Positions 22,990 to 34,744 are shown, counted from the stretch's first letter. The stretch is 64,000 nt of DNA from Crossaster papposus (GCA_037893245.1 JBAIAA010000604.1:1364001-1428000); one strand, 5' to 3'. Notes: generated by a model from the letters alone, not told the origin. Program-made: numbers and translations.

Positions 22990-24165
22990 GTTGACCTAAT
23001 CTGCACCCAACGCCAGCACGAGGCGATTAACTATAGGGCACTTGTGTCTTGAATAAAGACAAAAAGACAAGTGACTAGAAATGATTTTCTGCAAGTATTC
23101 TTAACATTTATTCATATAGCTTAAACACAGCAAATCAGCGCAAATAGCAAACTATAGGCAAACTACAATTGTGTGCAAAGTTTGTCAATAATGAAAAAAA
23201 ATATGGACTCCGTGCATATACCCCCTCGACGGCAACATAGAGAGTTGGGTTTGTGTTTCCGGACCCCCCCCCCCCCCCCCCCCCCCCCCGTGGCCTTTAT
23301 ATTAACATTTTACACAGGGTTGCCCTTTCTCTTGCAAGAATTTTGGACTGAATAATTTCTAAGCGTACACGCCCCTGAGAAACATTTATATTTTTATTTT
23401 ATCTTAGCATTCCACAAGAAATAAATGCGAAATAATCCGTTGAAAATGGGTAAAATTGAATTTTACTTTACTTTTCGTTCCTATAAGCCTCCTTGTTCGA
23501 TCAAGTTTGTTTTCACATCGCGTATTTGCGTTAGAACGAAAATGAAAAACGACGTGATGATTTACCTACCTATATCCGATGGATTGTACATTTTATTTAG
23601 GCTCATTTGGACCACTACAATTTTGCAGCGGTCATTTTAGAATTACATGTATTTGTAAATGGAAATAAGTCCATTTCAAAAACAATTGTGTACCAAAAGA
23701 CATTTTAGCCTCCAATTTAAGTTAAAGTTTTTACCTAATGACCGCTATACATTTTCGAAAGTGAGAGGTCAAGAATTGGCAAGATATTTCTCTTTCACGT
23801 CATGCAATTTCTCAGTTTCTATTTATTGAGATGCTGGTAACAATTTTACTAAGGCCTTTACCGGGGGTGCTTTTCTTAATAAATCAATGTACAATAATTT
23901 CGAAAACTTCTACTTTTAACATGTTAATTTTCCAAATCTAGGGGTCCGGAAGCGTGCCACCAGAGGTCTTTTACTCAGATTCTATTGAGTCTTTGGTAAC
24001 TAGAAAAGACAATCATTAATGTAGCGCGCCCCCTCTTGTCCAATCACAAAATGGCAACAAGGCTAGCACTATTGCGCAGTATAGTACGGCTCCAAACATT
24101 TGCTTTCTCGAGGGAATACTTTAATATGCACATCAGTACACCGCCTTGAATCTAGAAAAAAAGAG
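22990..24165. other. Gene-free stretch with a C26 homopolymer
   Basis: A run of 26 C occupies 23264-23289. The rest is AT-rich without supported genes; a 71-codon frame at 23425-23640 has no features. Confidence 0.45.
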
Positions 24166-24173
24166 AGGTAATT

Positions 24174-24396
24174 TGCTTGTGCCCACCGCCCATACCAGGC
24201 GCTGGAAAACGCTGATGCGCACTTCACGTAAGGAAACGCACGGCATTCTGGGTATACCATGACAATTCAAATTGCATGCGACGCATCCGAGCCGCGTAAT
24301 TGGTAACCTCCAGTTAACCTAAGACCTATTCAATCAGAGCTCAGCGCATCAGCATTTCCCAGCGCCCAGTATAATGCGTGGTGGGCACGAGCGAAC
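24174..24396. mobile_element. Foldback element, GCTYRTGCCCACC family, short copy
   Basis: GCTTGTGCCCACCGCC at the left and GGTGGGCACGAGC at the right are inverted, with GGCGCTGGAAAACGCTGATG mirrored further inside. It is related to 18560-19250. Confidence 0.8.
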
Positions 24397-24509
24397 TTTG
24401 GTAATCAAAACCCCAAAGCCGAGAGAGGGCGCACTCCTGTTTTAGTGTATCCGATTTATCAGTGCAGGATTTATCTTAACATACTTTTCATATCACGTTC
24501 TATGCGAAC

Positions 24510-24740
24510 AAAGTTTTTACATTAATGGTCGATATTACTGATCAATTTTGATTACACTATTTACTGGTCGGTCTTACATTACCGGTCGATTATTACATTA
24601 CTGGTCATAGCAGCTGTTTTGCGTGTGTAATAAATATCACGACATTTAATGTAAAACAAGATTGACCAGTAATGTAATTACCAAAAACAGACCTGTAATG
24701 TAATAACTATAAGGTCGGTAATGTAATAATCACAGATTTT
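24510..24740. repeat. Self-similar block of ATTACATTACTGGTC units
   Basis: At least eight degenerate copies of TTACATTACYGGTC occur in both orientations around a centre near 24620. The arrangement is inverted overall, as in the larger block at 43560-44330 whose motif (TTACATTATCGGT) is related. Confidence 0.7.
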
Positions 24741-24744
24741 CTAG

Positions 24745-25480
24745 TATTTTGAAACATTTCGAGGCACTTAATTTTGTGCGATTTTTTTGGCGGGCGATTC
24801 TTTTGTCATGCGCCTTTTGGTGTAAATAAGTGACAGTAACTTGAAAAAGGAGGACATTATTTACAATGCAATCATTTCAATACTGAGACGGGTTGTGACA
24901 AATGTGAAATTTGCATTTGTTTTCAGTGCGAGTGTGTAGTGAGATCATGGTTCATTATAAGTTATTATTGAGATGGGTCTATTAAGCAAAATGTTAAACA
25001 CAAAACTCATAATTGTCTGTACGTTAAGCTTGGTAAGCATACTGCGTGCGCATATTACACAAAAGGTTAACACAAACGGTAATAGTTGGTGTTGTCTACT
25101 ATACGTTAAAAAACTACCTCATTAAATTATTGTAAGTCGCAACATATAACAAAACTGTTTCCAATCACCTGTATATTATCCGTCATATTTCTTTTGAAAA
25201 TACGGTAGATGCGCAGCATCGCATCGGAAATGCGTCATCGCCTGAGAGACGGTCGTATTATTACTCCTATTCATACTTCTTTGTTAGTTCTTCCCTTTGA
25301 TCTCCACCCTGGACCCCTTTCTTTGTGGCTTTACCCCTTCTGTTTTTGTTCTTACTCCGCCTTTGATCCTACCCACACTGACCTCACCCTTTAATCCCTC
25401 AGCCTAATCCTCCTTTTGTTGTTTGTTCCATTGAACTCTGTGCTTTTTTCTTTTGTGTTTTTTTAGCGTCCATGATGTGC
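24745..25480. other. Gene-free stretch downstream of the lysozyme
   Basis: No coding sequence is supported. The stretch lies 3' of the lysozyme stop codon (gene on minus) and may hold part of its 3' UTR near the right end. Confidence 0.35.
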
Positions 25481-25489
25481 ATCATGCTG

Positions 25490-25600
25490 AATATTGCCCT
25501 ATATATGTTTGTTTCTTGTAAACAGTCATTCAGTCTCTGAAGAAGATCTTGTTAAGATCGAAATATTAGGCCCTCTTAACTTATTTGATTTGTATTATTA
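25490..25600 (+). repeat. Penelope-type terminal fragment with hammerhead-like core
   Basis: CTGAAGA (25537-25543), a perfect six-pair hairpin GATCTT-GTT-AAGATC, and GAAA (25560-25563) followed by TATT give the full catalytic core order of a hammerhead ribozyme with a tiny stem III (ATAT). Four flanking pairs (GTCT with AGGC, wobble included) could form stem I. The same style of sequence is known from Penelope-like element termini. No Penelope coding sequence is next to it. Confidence 0.45.
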
Positions 25601-25676
25601 TTAACGTTGTTAATTAACGGCTATGATTTAAAGAACTGGGGTGAATGAAAATGGATAATTATTATTTCCGAGTGAT

Positions 25677-25882
25677 CTATTTGTTAGCGAGACAATCTTT
25701 GACCTTGTTCCAGTACCCAATGGTTTTGGGGTTCTTGAAGCCGTTAGGTCCACCGTTGTGGATGCGGGCAAAATCCTCACAGGTAGGATCGTGACCAAGC
25801 CTACCCCTGATGGCGTACCGCTCCATGTACCCCTGAACAGCATCCTCGCTGCAGTTGAAAGTGGCCGTGCATTTCTTCCAAT
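25677..25882 (-). CDS. i-type lysozyme exon 3 and stop
   Basis: It starts after TATACAG and begins with DWKKCTATFNC when joined to exon 2. The hallmark ARIHNGGPNG is at residues 118-127. It ends with LANK and TAG. Confidence 0.92.
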
Positions 25883-28800
25883 CTGTATAGGTTTTATTTT
25901 AATAAAAGGAGTTATACAAATTAACTATGTAGAGTGAATTTCAGACTATGAAATACGGACTCATCGGATTACTGCGCATGCCAAGTGAAGATTTTTGTTT
26001 TGGATAAACAAACCTTTCCGTCCGATAGTAATGGCCTTGTCACACCAGAACGTTTTAGGCCAACGTGTGAGTAACGTGTTGGCATTTTGGCAACACGCTG
26101 GCAAACGCTGACCAACGCTAGGCAAGCGTTATCAACACGCTGAGCGCGTTACTCACACGCTGGGACACGCTGGGACACGCTGAGGCAAAACTTGATTTTT
26201 CAACATACCTACAATTTCCAGCGTTTGCCACGCGTCGAACGCGCTAGCAATCGTTACCAACCCGCTACTCACACGCTGGCGTACGCTGGCGACACGCTGG
26301 TTGGATGGCTAGCGTACACCTAGCGTGCCCCCAACGCGTTGACAACGGGTTGGCAGCGCGCTTGTAGCGTTGGTCAACGTTGGTTAGCGTTTGTCTAACG
26401 ACCCTCTAGTGCGTTCAACGACTTCCTAACGACCAGTTAACACGTTCAGCGTGAGCTAGCGTATTGTTATCGTATTATCCAGTGTGTTGGGGTTTCTGTA
26501 TATTATACAGGGTGCTGCTTATACCTCTTTATCACTTCATTACTGTAGTAGCGCGTCGGCTATTTATACAACAAAACACCTGGTCGTTGCAGTACGCTGG
26601 CATGCGTTGAAACGCGCTACTCACGCGCTGGGCAGTCGTTCCTCAGTCGTCGAGCGCGTTACTAACGCGTTACTCACGCGCTATCGAACGCTGGCAATAC
26701 GTTGTCATATTTTATATATAAATCAGTGATGCGTTCTTCACACGCTGAGCGCGTTCCTCACACGCTACTCACGCGCTGGCATACGCTATAAACCCGTTAT
26801 CAACGCCTTATGGACACGCTGAAATCACGGTTCCACTCGACTTTTTTCTGTGAAAGTTCAGCGTTTGCCAGCGTAACAATTATTGTTTACGCGCGACTTA
26901 CGTGTTGGCCTGAAACGTTCTGGTGTGACAGGGCCATAACGCAAAGTGATTGCGCTATAGATATCTTGTAATTGTTCCAAAGAATGTATACAATTTATAC
27001 AGAAGAAATCGCGAACGCCAGACGACATAAGAACCACTGCCCGACGCCGGTTTTCTTGCTTTTCTTAACATCCCTGATCATAAAACTTTAGTTTAGTTAA
27101 ACGATATTTACTATAAAACACAACCTCCAAAATCCACCCATTCCTGACAATTCTAGCAATAACCCATGGTGTATCCTACCTTTAACGCGAACGACCCCAC
27201 AGTGCATGTCATGATTTTGCAGAACACTTCAGTCCCTTATTGGCGGGAACCGAATAATACGGGTGAGCACTTTATTAATTTAATCTAAAGTCTTAACATT
27301 ATATTGTAATGTACTATATGTTCTGATAACGTATGATTTCCTCGAGCTCTCATTGGACAGACTGTGTTGAACAAGTGACGCATGCGCTTTCTACGTTTGC
27401 ATTACAAATTACGGTGCGCGTCATCATTATGAAAACCAGACTCCTATTTGTATCACAATTTCTACCTCCATCCAGGTCGCCTCCTTTGAGCCTAGCGTCA
27501 TTCCAGTACGCATCTTTGATTTGATAGGGCCCACAGGACAGTGATGTGACATCCCAGTGACAAACAGGGTCAGGCATCTTGCAATGAGACTCCACTATGC
27601 AAATACAATGCATGCAATTTGCCGGTACGGGGCCCGTCGATGCAGATAAAGTAATTTCTGAAAAACAAAAGGCGTCCTCTGAGTTACATTAAAACGCATG
27701 GTCCATTTCACCAAGTTGGAACACTTTAATATAGGTTTCCCGGCAATTTCGGCAAATGAGCATCAAATTTAATTCCCGTGCGTTCAAATTAAAGCGATAT
27801 TGCCTCTCCAGTTTTTACCGTGTTTTAAATTCAGAATTCGGGCATTAAATTTAGGTTTGAGGCGTTCAAATAATTATAGCTTAAGGTGGGTTTTCACGGG
27901 GCACGCGAACGATTCGCCAAAAATGCGAATGCCGAAAAAATGGCAATGTCCAACATTCGGAGATGTCTTCTCCGAATGTGTCGCGACAATGCAGTTTGTG
28001 CGTAGTTCTCACAACGTATGTGCGAATGTCCGTCGTGTGTATCGTTGCCGAACTATGGCCAGTCCACATACACGAAGAACATGCGACTAAAATGCAAAAA
28101 GGAACGAATGTTACACGAATCTCGGGCAACATTCGTGCGAACTTTTCGCGCATATTTCTTGAATAACGTCGTGCGACATTCATGCGACATTCGTACATAT
28201 GTTGCGCGATTATATTACGACCGGCGATCCGATGCTTTCTTGGCGAAGTCACCTGTGTTCAAGAAGTAAGCGAACAGTTCGTAAATAGCTCGAGAAATGA
28301 TCAGGCGAACATGCGCGAGACATTCTCCAAACTGTCGGAATCTGTTTGGGGTTTCGCAAAGATTTTGCGAACATCACGCACGTCGTGTGTAGGTCGTGCG
28401 TAGGTCGCGTGAATAATGACGAAGCTTTTTATAAATTTTCGAGGGCAAATCACGAGCAAATCACGACCAAGGTGGCCGGAAACGTTCGCCAGAAATTTCT
28501 TGATTTTTTTTTGAAATTCCCGCCGAACTAAAAACGATTTCCGCTAACATTGACGGCGCCTCAGAACCCCCGGGTATGTTTGGCGAACTTTTGGAGCCTG
28601 AAATACGAATGTTGGACTTGGCAATTGTTTCTTTATTTGCATCCTTCGCGAATCGTTCGCGTGCCACGTGAAAACCCACCCGTCGCAATCTGCAGATAAT
28701 GCTAACTGTATTCCCATCCAACATTCTACTCCACCGGTACAATCTGCATAAAGATCTTGGCCCGGTTGCACCAACGGTCTTAAGTGCTGTACTAAAGTAA

Positions 28801-31800
28801 CGAAATAAAATGGGTTGCACCATCGATGTCTTACGACATGTACTAAATTCCTTGTCGTACGCATTCTGACTTACGGGTGTTGTAAGACAAGTTTCGTGCA
28901 AGCGAAAGAAATTACTACAACACTGTTGCACCATAACAACTTACGCATTAGTAGGACATGGATTTACGACACGAAATTACGTCTAGTGGGGAGGTGACTT
29001 AAATAGTTAGGATTGCCATACGTGGCAATAAATTATGTTTGGGTTGAAGTATAGTGTCATGTATACTTATTTTTAATGAAAATATTGAAAACAGTACGTC
29101 TGCATGTTTTAATACCATTTGATAGTGAAACAAAACACTATGAAAAGACAATTATTTGTTTATTCACATATAAACATTTGCGAAGGACCATGAAATATCT
29201 AGCATCTTATTAGACGAATTTTCGTACTTCGAAAACACGAAATTCGTGTTAAAAACGATTAGGCAATAAGTTATCAAGAAATCCTTCAGAAAATCAGTAG
29301 CTGAGGGAAAAGAACAACCGGACAGCAATAAAAGACGTTTTTGAAACTCCACGTGAGATTTACTAATTATATTTCGTTCAAATGCTTCAATTGTTTCTAC
29401 TAAACAAATACAACAATTATCATGAGCGATAAATACAAACTAAAAAAAGACTACACAAAAGTAGGGTCGAACAAAGTAAAATTGTTCAATCTACAACACG
29501 GAATTGTTTTAATCGACACGGAACACGCACTAGACGAGTCAAAACGAAATTATAAATGTACACTAGTACAATTGTTCTACATGCTTGTCGTAAGATAAGA
29601 AATTTAGGACAACCCTAAGAAATGTCGTAACTGCGGTTGCACCAAAAAGCTTTTAGGCCTGTCCTAAAATGCATATCTTACGACACGCCGTAGGACATGT
29701 CCTAGTGTATAATTATAACTGTATTGGGACCGACGCAGGTCACAATCCTGAAATATATAGCAACTATACACAGCATGTTTTCAGTCAAATATGTTTTATT
29801 TTTCTTAAAAAGCAATCAAATTTGATTGTCAAATAAAGAGTATGTTCTCTCACTCATTTCGAAAAAAAAATTACCGAAATTGATCCATGCTATCAGAAGT
29901 TATGCATGTGCATGGATTAATATTGGAAGCTGTTGAATTCAAATACAAATGAGATTTTAATAATTGAAATTAAGACTAAAAACCTTATTTGCATTGTCCT
30001 TTGCATTTGCATTGTATTTTCTTTTTTTGCAAGTCAATAAAATGTATCTTATATCCCCGTAAAATATATTTATATATATATTGGAGTGAGCCAAATATTT
30101 TTCATTGTTTTCCTTCAAATTCGGTAACTTTTGTTTGACTCGTCTAGTGCGTGTTCTGTGTCGATTAAAACAATTCCGAGTTGTAGATTGAACAATTTCA
30201 CTTTGTACGCCCCTACTTTCGAACCTGTGATAATTGTTGTATTTTTTTGGTAAAAACAATTGGAGCATTTGAACAAAATCTAAATAGTGAATCCCACGTT
30301 CAGTCCCCAAACGTCTTTTAAAATCGCTGTCTAGTTGTTCTTTTCCTTCAGCTACTGATTTTCGGAAAGATTTTTTGATAACTTATTGCCCAATCGTTTT
30401 GAACACGATTTTCGTGTTTTACGAAAACTCGTCTAATGTGATGCTATTTGGTCCTTCGAAAATGTTTAGTTTTGAATAAAAAATTAAATTTTTTTTTTTA
30501 ATTTTTTTTTACAACCGAATGGTGTTAAAACATGCAGAAGTATTGTTTTAAATTTTTCTATTAACAAATTATAATTGACACTGTACTTCAACCCGAACAT
30601 ATTGCCGCGAATGGCTACCCTAACTATTTAAGTCACCTCCCCATCACTAGACGTAATTTCATCTCGTAAATCCATGTCCTACTAATGCGTAAGTTGTGAT
30701 GGTGCAACAGTTGTGTCGTAATTTCTTTCGGTTGCACGAAAGTTGTCTTACACCACACGTAAGTCATAATGCGTACGGCAAGGAAGTTAGTACATGTCGT
30801 AAGACATCGATGGTGCAACCCATTTTCGTTCGTAACTTTAGTACAGCACTTAAGACCGTTGGTACAACCGGTCCCAGGTCTTTGATATTTCCAAAACGCT
30901 ATAGTTCGGCAGCTGCCCCACGCACCCCATCTGCCGGCATCATAAACTGCTACCTTTGTGGTGGTCATTGTGCTTGCTCAGGGGGGGGGCGGAGAGGGGG
31001 CCCAACAAAGTGCGCCACTAACGTTGAAATGTATCTCATTCATTCTTCCACGCTCGAGAGCTGCACATCTCACACAGTAAATACGTATAGATCGCTCTCG
31101 CGCGGCGTACCATTGGAACACGTACAAATTTGCTCCGTGTATCGCTCTCCGAATTCAGTGATTCATGCAACGTCCGCAAAACCAGAAACACATGCACGAT
31201 CTACACGAATTTGTTTTGGGGCGATGTCATTTTCTGCCATTTTCGTTTGAAAACAACACGATAAAACGCAAGGGGTTCACAGGCAGATTTTTTTAAAAAT
31301 TCAGTATATCACTGCTACATCCTTTTTAAACGTATCCATGGAAAAAAGTGAGTGGGTTCGAAGCACGATTTTTCACAATTTATCGATTATTATTGCCCTT
31401 TTTAGGGGAGGTATTTGTCAACGTCGTTTTAGTATTTGTGCACAATCTCTACGTGCATCAACGGTACGTCAACGCTTAATTTTTTCGACTGCTTTTTTTT
31501 ATTTTCAATACAATTTTTGTCATTGGATGATAAAAATTAAGGTAAATAACAACCTTTCACAACTACAAAAGACAAGATGTTAAGATTGGATGCCAAAAAC
31601 TCTTTATTTTTCGCGTGAGAAAATTGTTCCCCCCTATTTTGAGAATGAACGGTACGTCAGCGTTGCGCAATCACAGTCTCGAAGGGCCCCCCCTCCGCCC
31701 CCCCCCCCTGTGCTTGCTGAATGTTCTCTGGAATTCTTTTTAGGTTTTTAGGAAGGTGGGGGAGAGAGGGGGGGGGGGGGGGGGGGGGGGGGGTCGTGCG

Positions 31801-32384
31801 TTAGGTAACAATAGTCTAGAGAGTGTATAGGTATGAGGGATTAAGGGGGGAGTCCGTCGGTCCCATATCTTTCTGGGTATAACAAATACCGCGACACGGA
31901 GTTTAGTCTACAGGGCAAACATCAAATGACAAAGAACGCCATCCCGGCAATTCTACGGAATATCCGCTTGTTGCCCAGTGTCTAGGCTTGCAACACCTCT
32001 TCCGCCCAGAGGGGTGTGACGTCACACTATTTTGTATTCATACCAAATGAAGCAAATGCTAATATTCTAGAAAATGCTAAAAACCAACAAGTAAACACTT
32101 TTGGCAGTAAATGCTTAAAAATTGGTAGTCAAAGCAAATGCTAGTTTGTATTATTACCGCCAATATTGTAAATTAACCAAATTCTACCCCAATTTTTTTT
32201 TTACTTGAAAACTACAATTCAGCATCAAAAGCATCAAGTACTACGTCATTATTGTGCGTGTCTGTTTTACATATTATACATTTTACTGTGGGCCTAACTC
32301 TCGTAACAATTTGAATGAATTTGGATATATTTTCTTACCTGCTGCGAACAAAGCCATAACTGCAAGGATAGTCCCACGCATCAT
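25677..32384 (-). CDS. Invertebrate-type (i-type) lysozyme, complete, 3 exons
   Basis: A secreted peptidoglycan hydrolase (muramidase) of the destabilase/i-type family, 147 residues, used by invertebrates in antibacterial defence or digestion. The exons 32339-32384, 27466-27657 and 25677-25882 join in frame (phase 1 at both junctions; 444 nt with stop). Residues 1-21 form a signal peptide. The family core follows: CMHCICIVESHC, WDVTSLSCGPYQIKDAYW, then CEDFARIHNGGPNG and YWNKVKDC. Glu38 and Asp51 match the catalytic pair of clam lysozyme. Ten cysteines remain after the signal. Four positions usually Cys are Ala70, Ala94, Ile104 or a neighbour, and Phe128, which suggests loss of two disulfides. 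Intron 1 (4.7 kb) carries large foldback elements and intron 2 a self-similar element. The protein could be a destabilase-like isopeptidase in function, but the sequence favours lysozyme. Confidence 0.92.
26029..26939. mobile_element. Self-similar TIR element (family 1), full copy with TAA duplication
   Basis: The 905-bp element (26032-26936) has inverted ends TGGCCTTGTCACACCAGAAC and its near-perfect mirror (GTTCTGGTGTGACAGGGCCA). TAA lies on each side at 26029-26031 and 26937-26939. The interior is an array of degenerate AACGCGTTACTCACGCGCTGG units in both orientations, without coding. It sits in lysozyme intron 2. The same family makes up 1-425. Confidence 0.9.
27030..27182 (-). repeat. 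Right-end piece of the GGTAGGATACACCAT MITE family
   Basis: It has ATATTTACTATAAAACACAACC, then AATCCACCCATTCCTGA, then ATGGTGTATCCTACC followed by TTTAA. The left half is missing. It is in lysozyme intron 2. Confidence 0.75.
27466..27657 (-). CDS. i-type lysozyme exon 2 (catalytic core)
   Basis: Acceptor TTTTGTTTTTCAG, donor GGAGGTAGAA. It carries both catalytic acids and six of the ten cysteines. The frame also remains open past the donor, but the family match stops exactly there. Confidence 0.92.
27885..28680. mobile_element. Self-similar TIR element, TIR GGTGGGTTTTCACG
   Basis: Inverted ends of about 45 bp: GGTGGGTTTTCACGGGGCAC on the left; on the right, the reverse complement begins GGTGGGTTTTCACGTGGCAC. 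Both continue with GCGAACGATTCGC. The interior repeats CGAACATTCG and TGCGACATTCG variants. Several long frames on both strands come from this stop-poor repeat structure. It lies in lysozyme intron 1. Confidence 0.8.
28757..30877. mobile_element. Giant foldback element, arms about 750 bp
   Basis: The left arm 28757-29550 and right arm 30132-30877 are inverted copies with scattered differences. Landmarks mirrored in order are the CCGGTTGCACCAACGGTC end, GCACCATCGATGTCTTACG, CGCATTAGTAGGACATGG, CACCTCCCC, and TAGACGAGTCAAA near the inner edge. The centre (29551-30131) holds a second, smaller related insert with GGTTGCACCAAAAAGC and TCTTACGACA. No transposase is visible. It sits in lysozyme intron 1. 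Confidence 0.85.
30880..32335. other. Left part of lysozyme intron 1, repeat-rich
   Basis: Contains G9 at about 30981, C runs near 31690, and a G26 run at 31768-31793 inside a dispersed repeat. The long frame at 30696-31250 starts in the foldback arm and is not coding. Confidence 0.45.
31735..31900 (+). repeat. Dispersed repeat with G-tract, copy 1
   Basis: After G26, TCGTGCGTTAGGTAACAATA and GTCTAGAGAGTGTATAGGTA lead to CCCATATCTTTCTGGGTATA. The same order, with its own G32 tract, occurs at 47450-47625. It probably belongs to an unidentified mobile element. Confidence 0.75.
32339..32384 (-). CDS. i-type lysozyme exon 1 (signal peptide)
   Basis: Encodes MMRGTILAVMALFAA plus one base, then a donor GGTAAGAAA. 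Two ATGs stand side by side at 32384 and 32381 and either could start. The phase (G joined to AA, giving Glu16) fits exon 2 exactly. The hydrophobic stretch is what this family needs ahead of its first cysteine cluster. Confidence 0.8.
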
Positions 32385-32389
32385 ACTTG

Positions 32390-34020
32390 TTGGACTTGTC
32401 AGCCCTCCAATGTGTTCAGGAGATTGGGTTATGGTAAACTCAGGCTACTGTTGTAGATGTACCGGTTACAGCTTGCTCTGTTGTACTGCACGACTGAACT
32501 GAATTGAACGAGGAAGTGAGCTATATAATGTCTCGTGATATAGGCCTGATGATGTAAACACTTTGGGTTGACTTCCATTATTCATTAATGTATATGTCAG
32601 AATCTCTGTTGAACTCTTTACTCTGAAACCTGGATAATTATATGTACCAATATGAAACGATAAGATGGGATTTTCCAGTTGGCCCCTGATGAACATGAAA
32701 CCTGAATCGCTTCCTGGTAAAATTGTTGGAAGATAAGGAAGTATACGGTGTTATTGGTTTCGTTTCAGTTGCACAATAAGCAGCATTCGTGCTTTACAAG
32801 GAACTAAAACGAGTCACGGATTTGTCATTTGGGGTTTAGGTTATAGATTGGTCAACAAACAATCCAAATACTTGGATTTGTTCGCATTATAGCGAGGACG
32901 AAAAAAAATACTTAGCATTTTGTTTCTGGTTTTTCCATAAATAAAACTGCCAGTTCAGCTTTACATGCATAACTTTGTACATCAAGTATTTTCTGCACTC
33001 TTTGCAGTTTCCGAATGTGGTAATGGTTTATCCTTGTCAAACAAAACATGAATCATACAAATCAAATTTGTCTTCTTCATACAATTGATGACAAATATTG
33101 TTCCACGTGTAACGGGGACACTCAATTAGGTGTGCTCGTTACGTGTAAAACCATTGTATTTTTTGCCATGATTATCTGCATGCTTACAATAAAAATGGTT
33201 TGAAATTAATTAATTTCCTAAAGTAATTGGTATGATTACATACTAAAAGAAATTCAGATACTTTTAATTGCAATGCAGAGACCAACGAGAGAGGATTGCG
33301 GCTCCTAGAATTTGCCATTTGTAACAATATTGTGATGACGAACACATTTTGGCCATCATTGTCTTTTAAAATGCTTTATATATATAGGTTTTCCCAGACG
33401 ATATCAGGAAATGTGCACATTCATTTGTAAAAGCTGCTTTCAATTTCGCGCTGATTTTAAGAACGACGTATATCCGGGTTTCATTTTTGCCAAAACGAGC
33501 ATTCGGTTTCACTTTGTTTTAATAAATTAATAAATGTGCATAACGTTTAATTTTAACGATTACAAATACAAGATTAGGCCTTCAGTTTAACGCATGCGTG
33601 GCCGATTATTAAGAATTTGCAATCTATTTCGCAGCGAATCGATGTGTCATTGTGTCACGGCCTGAATTAAATATTTTTTTGCATTTGTTAGAATTTAAAT
33701 TTGCATATTTCGCATTTAATATATTGAGCTGTATTGCGCATGCTGTGGGAGGCTTGGTCATGGACCAAATGTCATGTTTTATGGGCGGAGTCTACTGATT
33801 TTTGATTAGGATGTTCTTTGTGAGCTTATGTCTGACGCGGTCTCCCTTGATTGCTTCTGTGTAATTCTTTGCAGCAAAGAATCGCCTTATCTTGAGGTAT
33901 TCCTGCACAATCTTCTGCAGTAGTGAAAGCCACTGGTTCTCAACCCGTCACTGTCGAACATGTGCTCTAATAAATCAGAAAAAAACATCCTGCCGGCATA
34001 CAAACATCTCCAGATAAGAA
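32390..34020. other. Gene-free stretch upstream of the lysozyme
   Basis: The lysozyme promoter should lie just above 32384. I see no TATA box I would trust. The rest is AT-rich with no supported gene. Confidence 0.35.
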
Positions 34021-34023
34021 ATA

Positions 34024-34740
34024 TTAACTAACAAACACAGCATCTTTTCGCAGATAGCCACCTTTTCTAACTCTTCGATGTACATAGCAATCCTTCACTA
34101 GACTTAATGTTAAGTAGTATAGTATTAAGTGTTTCCTCCTCCCCGTGAAAAATCCGCGCATACTTGCAAGTATCGCAAAAGAGCATCGGCATGAGTTTCC
34201 GAGCAACAAAACTTGAAATGTAAGTGACAACATTTTGTAATGAACAGAGTAAGATCTCCCCGCCGATGGCGTAGGGATGGTCGTTCAGATACCAGGTGTT
34301 GTCAATTGAAGACTCTTCATTTAAAGTAGATTCGCCATCTGCTCTTCTTGTTTGGTTGACATCTAGGAGGTCTATAGTGTCAAGAGACATCACACTCCCA
34401 CTTCTTCTTGATCCAGGAGCAACATCACAACGGAAAAGTAACTTCCAATATGTCGCTCTAAACTGCTTGCACGTATATGGTTGTTATTATGAGCCCCGGC
34501 CGCCCTAATAGCATCGAAATACAACTCCAGATAATCCTGGGAAAACTTGTGCGTGAGTAACACTGAGCAAGGGATGTCCTCCGCCATCACTAAGTACGTT
34601 CAGGCCAGTTCATGCTATCGATATCGACCAAAAGACCGACGATGCCCATTTCCCTCCTAGATAGAAACAGTGGGTTAGACATCACTTCTGTCACTTCTTT
34701 CGCTGCCCGTCGATTCCCTGAAACCATCTGTTTGTAGAAC
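34024..34740 (-). pseudogene. P-element/THAP9-like transposase, C-terminal fossil
   Basis: The minus strand encodes, across at least two frameshifts and stops, the C-terminal blocks of P-element-type transposases: SRREMGIVGLLVDIDSMN, LLTHKFSQDYLELYFDAIR followed by GAHNNN, then QFRATYWKLL, then VVTYISSFVARKL with CDTC, and IKSSEGLLCTSKS. The order and spacing fit THAP9-like proteins, where KFSQDHLELFF, GGHNNNP and IxxIAGYVxxKL are hallmarks. The THAP domain and catalytic N-terminal two thirds are absent from this stretch. The remnant is inactive. Confidence 0.7.
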
Positions 34741-34744
34741 ATAA

